Below are positions 59,349 through 64,000 of a stretch of 64,000 nucleotides of DNA, piece after piece; within the stretch, counting starts at the first letter, position 1, and each line of letters begins with the position of its first letter. The stretch comes from Amycolatopsis sp. NBRC 101858 (GTDB lineage: Bacteria; Actinomycetota; Actinomycetes; Mycobacteriales; Pseudonocardiaceae): contig NZ_BSTD01000005.1 of the NCBI RefSeq assembly GCF_030269325.1, positions 639,391 to 703,390 on the forward strand. The letters run 5' to 3'. Made by a program: the position numbers and the translations under genes. The notes under the pieces are model-generated. The model worked only from the letters and a program-made list of their open reading frames with translations. It did not search any database and was not told where the DNA came from.

Positions 59349-60362
59349 TCACGGCGTCAGTCGCCAGATCACCGGCACCCCGCTGCCGTCGGTCGGGCCG
59401 TTCGCCGCGTAGCCCGCCAGCGTGCCGTCGTCGGCCGCGACCTGCGGCCTGAACAGCGAATAGCCGCTCGGGCCGAGCACGACGCCCGGGACCGTGCCGC
59501 GCCACACCGCTCCGTTGCCGTAGATCTGCGGTCCCGACGGCGTCGGCACCAGGCCCACGGTCAACCCGGACTTGTTGATGTCCTGCGCCATCCCGCCACC
59601 TTCCAGGCCGGTCGTCTCGTCCGGCGTGGACCACCGGGCCGCCTGGTTGCCGCCCCAGGAGCGTGCCCCGACGACGATCCCGTTGCGGATCGCGTAGCCC
59701 TCCGCCCAACCCGACGGGCTCGGCGTGAGCTTCCGCAGGACGCCGTCCTTCCACAGCGCCGAGCCGCTGCCCGAGGCCAGCAGGATCGTGCCGTCGTCGT
59801 CCAGGTCACGCGGGTACGAGACGTCTCCCGTCTCCGGGATGACCACCGGCGCGCTGCCGTCGGCCCGCCACAGGACGACGGCGCGGGGCACCCCGGGCTG
59901 GTAGGCCTCGCCCAGCACGTCGCCGCGCGTGTTGATCGCGACGCCGGTCACCTCCTGGTAGCCCGCCGGGTTGTCCTTGATGTGGTAGCCGGACGCGTCC
60001 AGGGTGAACGTCCGGCTGGTCATGGTCTCGTAGTCGTGGATCGTGCCGACGATCACGCTGGACGAGTTTTCGTCGTTGGCGTCGACCCGTTCGTACCCGC
60101 TCGGCACGCCGCGCAGGAACGGCTGCCCGTTGCGCCAGCTCACGACCTGGGTGACGTCGTTGACCCGGAACGTGCCGGTGTACTCGCCCTTGCCGTCCGA
60201 CCCGGTGAGGTTGCCCGCGCCCGCGCCGGGCGGCAGCGGCAGGACCGTCGGCCGCCACGGGATGCGGCCCGCCGCGGCGTTCGCGGAAGCCGGAACTCCC
60301 AGTGCGGTGACGGCGATCGCCACGGTGGCGAGCACCCCCGCCCGCAACCACGTCTTCTTCAT
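59349..60362 (-). CDS. Secreted repeat protein, copy 2
   Basis: 337 residues with signal peptide (LRAGVLATVAIAVTALGVPASA) and the same repeat pattern as copy 1 (VVSWRNGQPFLRGVP, VVLWRADGSAPVV, ALWKDGVLRKL, AVWRGTVPGVV). Layout and ending (VIWRLTP versus VVWRYSLR) match. The pair probably arose by duplication and diverged. ATG at 60362. Unknown role. Confidence 0.8.
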   Translation of the reverse strand: MKKTWLRAGVLATVAIAVTALGVPASANAAAGRIPWRPTVLPLPPGAGAGNLTGSDGKGEYTGTFRVNDVTQVVSWRNGQPFLRGVPSGYERVDANDENSSSVIVGTIHDYETMTSRTFTLDASGYHIKDNPAGYQEVTGVAINTRGDVLGEAYQPGVPRAVVLWRADGSAPVVIPETGDVSYPRDLDDDGTILLASGSGSALWKDGVLRKLTPSPSGWAEGYAIRNGIVVGARSWGGNQAARWSTPDETTGLEGGGMAQDINKSGLTVGLVPTPSGPQIYGNGAVWRGTVPGVVLGPSGYSLFRPQVAADDGTLAGYAANGPTDGSGVPVIWRLTP

Positions 60363-60439
60363 CTTGTCCCCTTTCCCCCGACCTGCACGATCTTCACGTC
60401 CGGGGAAGGGAACCGGTTGCCCGGCGAAAGGAGCAATCT

Positions 60440-61594
60440 TCAGAGCGCCGGGACCTGGGCGCTCACCGCCGTGCCGCCGCCCGGCGTGCTCTCGATCGAC
60501 AGCGTCCCCGCGACCCGGCGGACGCGCTGCCGCATCGCCTCCAGGCCGAATCCCGTGCCGTCGCCGCGGTCGCCGGGGCGGAAGCCGATGCCGTCGTCGA
60601 CGACGTCGAGCAGCACCAGATCGTCCGCATAGGACAGCGTCACGCCGATCCGGGACGCCTTCGCGTGCTTCTCCGCGTTCGCCAGAGCCTCTTGCGCGAC
60701 GCGGTAGAGCGCCTCCTCCAGATCGGGAAGCAGCGGCCGGGCGTCCCCGGTCGTCTCCGCGCGAACGGCCACCCCGGACGTCTCCGACACCCGCCGGGCC
60801 AGCCGGGAAAGCGCTTCCGGCAGCTGGGCCGCGTCCAGGGGTTCCGGCCGCAGTGCCTGCACCGCGCGACGCGCTTCACCGAGACTTTCGCGGGCAAGCA
60901 CGCGAACCTGCTCCAGCCGCCGCTCCCGGTCCGGGCCGTCGGCGGCCTGCAGCTGCGTGACGATCCCGGTGAGGCCCTGCGCGAGGGTGTCGTGGATTTC
61001 GCGGGCCATCCGCTGTCGCTCGTCGAGCACGCCGGCTTCCCGCGCCTGGGTGACCAGGCGCGCGTGCAGGTCGGCGTTCTCCTCGAGCGCGGCCTCCAGC
61101 CGGACGTTCGCCTTCCGCCGCTGCTCGCTCTCCGCGCCGACGAACCACGCGGCGTACAGCAGTGGGCCGGCCATCGACAGGACCAGGACCCAGGTCGGGC
61201 TCCGCGAGTCCGAGTTGGCGGCCAGCAGCGGCAACGTCGCCGTCGCGGCCACCGCGAAGAACCCCCAGCGCGCGGGAAAGAGCACGAAGGCGAGTGGATA
61301 GCCGAAGGACGCGAAGCCCATGAACGTGTCGTCGCGCGCCACCAGCACGGTCGCGGCCGCGAGCACCCCCGCGTAATAGCCCGCGGCGAGCCACGGGTGC
61401 GTCCGCCGGTGCGGGAACAGCGGGATCAGCAGCGGCACCCACACCGCCGCGACCACCACGACGACCAGCGTGGCACCCCGGACTCCGGGGCCCCAGACCA
61501 CGCACGCGGCGAGCCCGGCCAGGCCGACGCCGGTGAAGATCGGCCCCGCTACCCGTTCGCCTCGGGCGTCCAGCGCGCCCGGCACCACGCCCAT
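60440..61594 (-). CDS. NarL-type sensor histidine kinase (orphan)
   Basis: 384 residues from ATG 61594. About five or six N-terminal membrane helices (residues 15-150), a coiled coil, then HisKA_3: RMAREIHDTLAQGLTGIV (phospho-His in the HDTL motif). ATPase: EALYRVAQEALANAEKHAK, VVDDGIGFRPGDRG, GFGLEAMRQRVR. These kinases normally sit next to a LuxR-type response regulator, but none is adjacent: both neighbours are DUF1707 and secreted-protein genes. Signal unknown. Confidence 0.88.
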   Translation of the reverse strand: MGVVPGALDARGERVAGPIFTGVGLAGLAACVVWGPGVRGATLVVVVVAAVWVPLLIPLFPHRRTHPWLAAGYYAGVLAAATVLVARDDTFMGFASFGYPLAFVLFPARWGFFAVAATATLPLLAANSDSRSPTWVLVLSMAGPLLYAAWFVGAESEQRRKANVRLEAALEENADLHARLVTQAREAGVLDERQRMAREIHDTLAQGLTGIVTQLQAADGPDRERRLEQVRVLARESLGEARRAVQALRPEPLDAAQLPEALSRLARRVSETSGVAVRAETTGDARPLLPDLEEALYRVAQEALANAEKHAKASRIGVTLSYADDLVLLDVVDDGIGFRPGDRGDGTGFGLEAMRQRVRRVAGTLSIESTPGGGTAVSAQVPAL

Positions 61595-61617
61595 CACGCC
61601 GGTGATTCTCGCAGGCT

Positions 61618-62007
61618 TCAGCGCCGGCGGCGGGCTCCGGCGATCATCGCGACCACCAAGGGCAACGCCACCGAGATGATCAGCAGCCGGCCGCGGGACA
61701 GGATGAGCACCGCGACCGCCAGGATGATCGCGATCGGGACCGCGCCGCGGATGAGGAACTGCTGCAGTGCGTTGTCGCCGGACATCACCGGCACCTGGGG
61801 CGCGGCGGCCCCGTTGAGCAGCGCGCTCGGGCGCGGCGAAGGCAGGTCGTCGAACAGCGGCACGAGCTCGCTGACCCGCTTGGCCGCGGTGACCTTCGCG
61901 GAGCGGGTGCCGTACTCGTCGATGTCGAGCCGTCCGGAGCGGACGTGCTCTTCGAGGACGTCCAGGGCGTCCTGGCGTTCGTCGTCGCTCAACCGCATGT
62001 CGCCCAC
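61618..62007 (-). CDS. DUF1707 membrane protein (short)
   Basis: 129 residues. MRLSDDERQDALDVLEEHV is the DUF1707 domain; one or two membrane helices near the C-terminus (IRGAVPIAIILAVAVLIL and LIISVALPLVVAMIAG). GTG start. It lies 23 bp upstream of the orphan kinase and 6 bp after the longer DUF1707 gene, so the three are likely one operon. Function unknown. Confidence 0.82.
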   Translation of the reverse strand: MGDMRLSDDERQDALDVLEEHVRSGRLDIDEYGTRSAKVTAAKRVSELVPLFDDLPSPRPSALLNGAAAPQVPVMSGDNALQQFLIRGAVPIAIILAVAVLILSRGRLLIISVALPLVVAMIAGARRRR

Positions 62008-62013
62008 GGTGGC

Positions 62014-62562
62014 TCAGCGGTCCAGGCCGCGCCGGTGGTCGCGGAAGGAGTCTCGCAGCTCGCGCCGCCGATCCCGGTCGCGCAGGTGCCGCTCGCGGCG
62101 GTCGTGGTGATTGTCGTGGTGGTGCGCGCCGTGGCCCCACATCGACCGGGCGAAGATGCTCAGCCCGATCGGGACCAGGATCAGCGTTCCGTGCAGGACG
62201 CCGGTGGCGATCAACGCGATCGTCGCGATCCAGACCAGCGGGAGGAACGCGGCGACGAACCGCTGCCCGCCGTTCCAGCCTTCCGGCGAACCCGGGTGCC
62301 GCGGGGCCGGCGCGGCCTCCTTGGCCGGCTCGGGTGCCGCGACGGCCTGCGGGGCGTCTTCGTACCGGGGGTGCGGCGCGGGCAGGTCGGCGAAGAGCTC
62401 GACGAGCTCGCCGCGCGTCTTCGCCGCGGTGATCCGCGCCGAACGCTCGCCGTATTCGTCGATGTCGATCCGCCCCGCGCTCATGTGCTCACCGAGCGCG
62501 GACAGCGCGGACTCGCGGTTCTGGTCGCTGATCCGCAGCTGCGGAGACGGGACTTCGGTCAC
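62014..62562 (-). CDS. DUF1707 membrane protein with His/Arg-rich tail
   Basis: 182 residues. DUF1707 at residues about 9-55 (LRISDQNRESALSALGEHM), a Pro/Ala linker, two membrane helices (FVAAFLPLVWIATIALIATG and GTLILVPIGLSIFA), then HGAHHHDNHHDRRERH and RDRDRRRELRDSF, an unusual charged and His-rich tail that could bind metal. GTG start. The first gene of the DUF1707/kinase group. Confidence 0.82.
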   Translation of the reverse strand: MTEVPSPQLRISDQNRESALSALGEHMSAGRIDIDEYGERSARITAAKTRGELVELFADLPAPHPRYEDAPQAVAAPEPAKEAAPAPRHPGSPEGWNGGQRFVAAFLPLVWIATIALIATGVLHGTLILVPIGLSIFARSMWGHGAHHHDNHHDRRERHLRDRDRRRELRDSFRDHRRGLDR

Positions 62563-62620
62563 GTAGTCGATGGTAGGCCGCCACGGGGGCGGCCCACCAC
62601 GACATCTGTAACGAACTGTC

Positions 62621-64000
62621 CTACTTGATCTCGAGAAGCTGCGTGCCCTGCGTCACGGCGGCGCCGACCTCGACCGCAAGGCCGGTGACCGTGCCCGCTT
62701 TGTGTGCGGTGACCGGGTTCTCCATCTTCATCGCCTCGAGGACGACGATCAGCTCGCCGGCTTCGACCGTCTGGCCCTCTTCGACGGCCACCTTCACGAT
62801 GGTGCCCTGCATCGGCGCGGTGACGGCGTCGCCGCTCACCGCGGCCTTGCCGCCGCCGGCCCGCTTGCGCGGCTTCGCCTTGACGGCGGTGCCGCCCCCG
62901 CCGCCGCCTTCGAGCGCGAACCCGCCGGGCAGCGACACTTCCAGGCGCCGCCCGCCGACCTCGACGACGACGTTCTGGCGCGGCTCTTCCTCGGCGGCCT
63001 CGACGTCCGGCGCCACGAACGGCTCGATCTTGTTGTCGAACTCCGTCTCGATCCAGCGCGTGTGCACGCTGAAACCGTTTTCGTCGCCGATGAACGCGGG
63101 GTCGTCGACGATCACGCGGTCGAACGGCAGCACGGTCGCCATGCCTTCGACGACCATCTCGGCGAGTGCGCGGCGGCTGCGTTCGAGGGCGTTGTTGCGA
63201 TCCGAGCCGGTCACGATCAGCTTCGCCAGCATCGAGTCGAACTGGCCGCCGATCACGCTGCCGGACTCGACCCCGGAGTCGACGCGCACGCCGGGGCCGC
63301 TCGGCGCGACGAACTTCGTCACCGTGCCCGGCGCGGGCAGGAAGCCGCGGCCGGCGTCCTCGCCGTTGATGCGGAACTCGATCGAGTGGCCGCGCGGCTC
63401 GGGGTCCTCGGTGATCCGCAGCTTCTCGCCGCGCGCGATGCGGAACATCTCGCGGACGAGGTCGAGGCCGGTGGTCTCCTCCGAGACCGGGTGCTCGACC
63501 TGCAGGCGGGTGTTGACCTCGAGGAAGGAGATGGTGCCGTCGGTGGCGACGAGGTACTCGACCGTGCCGGCGCCGTAGTAGCCGGCTTCCTTGCAGATCG
63601 CCTTCGCCGACTCGTGGATGCGCTTGCGCTGCTCGTCGGACAGGAACGGCGCGGGCGCCTCCTCGACGAGCTTCTGGTGCCGGCGCTGCAGCGAGCAGTC
63701 GCGGGTGCCGACGACGATCGCGTTGCCGTGCTGGTCGGCCAGCACCTGCGCCTCGACGTGGCGCGGCTTGTCCAGGTACCGCTCGACGAAGCACTCGCCG
63801 CGGCCGAACGCGGCCACCGCCTCGCGCGTCGCCGACTCGAACAGCTCGGGGATCTCTTCGCGGGTGCGCGCGACCTTGAGGCCGCGGCCACCGCCGCCGA
63901 ACGCGGCCTTGATGGCCACCGGCAGGCCGTGCTCGTCGGCGAACGCGACGATCTCGTCGGCGTCCTTGGCGGGCTCCTTCGTGCCCGGGACCAGCGGCGC
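62621..64000 (-). CDS. accA3: Acyl-CoA carboxylase alpha subunit, C-terminal part (AccA3-like)
   Basis: The start is outside the window; 459 codons are visible, from the ATP-grasp region (AIKAAFGGGGRGLKV; VEYLVATDG; EVNTRLQVEHPVSEE) through biotin carboxylase C-terminal (RGHSIEFRINGEDAGRGFLP) to the biotin carrier domain with EAMKM near the end. This architecture is the actinobacterial acetyl-/propionyl-CoA carboxylase alpha subunit shared by several beta subunits; propionyl-CoA carboxylase feeds MutAB in this window. Stop TAG at 62621. Confidence 0.94.
   Translation of the reverse strand, partial: APLVPGTKEPAKDADEIVAFADEHGLPVAIKAAFGGGGRGLKVARTREEIPELFESATREAVAAFGRGECFVERYLDKPRHVEAQVLADQHGNAIVVGTRDCSLQRRHQKLVEEAPAPFLSDEQRKRIHESAKAICKEAGYYGAGTVEYLVATDGTISFLEVNTRLQVEHPVSEETTGLDLVREMFRIARGEKLRITEDPEPRGHSIEFRINGEDAGRGFLPAPGTVTKFVAPSGPGVRVDSGVESGSVIGGQFDSMLAKLIVTGSDRNNALERSRRALAEMVVEGMATVLPFDRVIVDDPAFIGDENGFSVHTRWIETEFDNKIEPFVAPDVEAAEEEPRQNVVVEVGGRRLEVSLPGGFALEGGGGGGTAVKAKPRKRAGGGKAAVSGDAVTAPMQGTIVKVAVEEGQTVEAGELIVVLEAMKMENPVTAHKAGTVTGLAVEVGAAVTQGTQLLEIK

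Overview
The window is very GC-rich, gene-dense DNA with heavy use of GTG starts and 1-8 bp start/stop overlaps. Its gene content (AccA3-type biotin carboxylase, MutA/MutB/MeaB, LpdA-type quinone reductase, class F sortase, WXG/EspC-like proteins, DUF1707 proteins, CYP105-like P450s) points to an actinobacterium. Pseudonocardiaceae, most likely Amycolatopsis or a close relative, is an inference from sequence style, not a database result. I see no tRNA, rRNA, CRISPR array, transposase, integrase or prophage. Most of the window reads as core or near-core chromosome with small accessory cassettes.

Layout. 1-2.5 kb: two tandem P450s (one cut by the window edge) divergent from a TetR regulator. 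2.5-5.8 kb: a GH12-like lipoprotein and a four-gene leftward cassette with WXG and EspC-like proteins. 5.9-9.2 kb: deoC with two aldehyde dehydrogenases, the second lacking the catalytic half. 9.2-12 kb: DUF1707 protein, small phosphatase, upp, pentapeptide-repeat membrane protein. 12-15.3 kb: polytopic GT-C-like protein, ECF sigma factor and membrane partner. 15.3-17.3 kb: TetR, MerR and aldo/keto reductase with clear operators. 17.4-22.6 kb: a tightly coupled cassette of flavin monooxygenase-like protein, FMN hydroxy-acid oxidase, atypical P450 and cation/proton antiporter, followed by a two-component system to 24.5 kb. 24.4-27.5 kb: HEAT-like protein, a variant HisRS, a small membrane protein. 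27.8-31 kb: an XRE / metallopeptidase / 7-TM / amidohydrolase cassette with a strong operator and a long hairpin upstream. 31.3-37.5 kb: flavodoxin-like protein, phosphohexomutase, UGT-like glycosyltransferase, purine nucleoside phosphorylase with two membrane proteins, MerR. 37.7-44.5 kb: receptor-like Ser/Thr kinase and mutA-mutB-meaB. 44.6-49.4 kb: small membrane protein, M20 amidohydrolase, a DUF559-type gene bracketed by 21-bp repeat arrays, gamma-glutamylcyclotransferase-like protein, lpdA. 49.5-53.3 kb: secreted proteins with a class F sortase, and a duplicated VOC gene. 53.4-57.6 kb: glycerol regulon (glpF-glpK divergent from glpD). 57.6-64 kb: acetyltransferase, duplicated secreted proteins, an orphan histidine kinase with two DUF1707 proteins, and the C-terminal part of AccA3.

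How genes work together. Propionyl-CoA carboxylation (AccA3) plus methylmalonyl-CoA mutase and its MeaB chaperone channel odd-chain and branched-chain carbon to succinyl-CoA. glpF/K/D import and oxidise glycerol. deoC plus the active aldehyde dehydrogenase, upp and the purine nucleoside phosphorylase form a scattered nucleoside-salvage set.

The strongest candidates for something undescribed are the oxidative cassette at 17.4-22.6 kb, the XRE/ImmA-like/7-TM/amidohydrolase cassette, the WXG/EspC-like cassette, short tandem-repeat arrays placed directly after stop codons (31-bp and 21-bp units), and a recurrent 11-base motif that coincides with A/T-ending codons inside unrelated genes.
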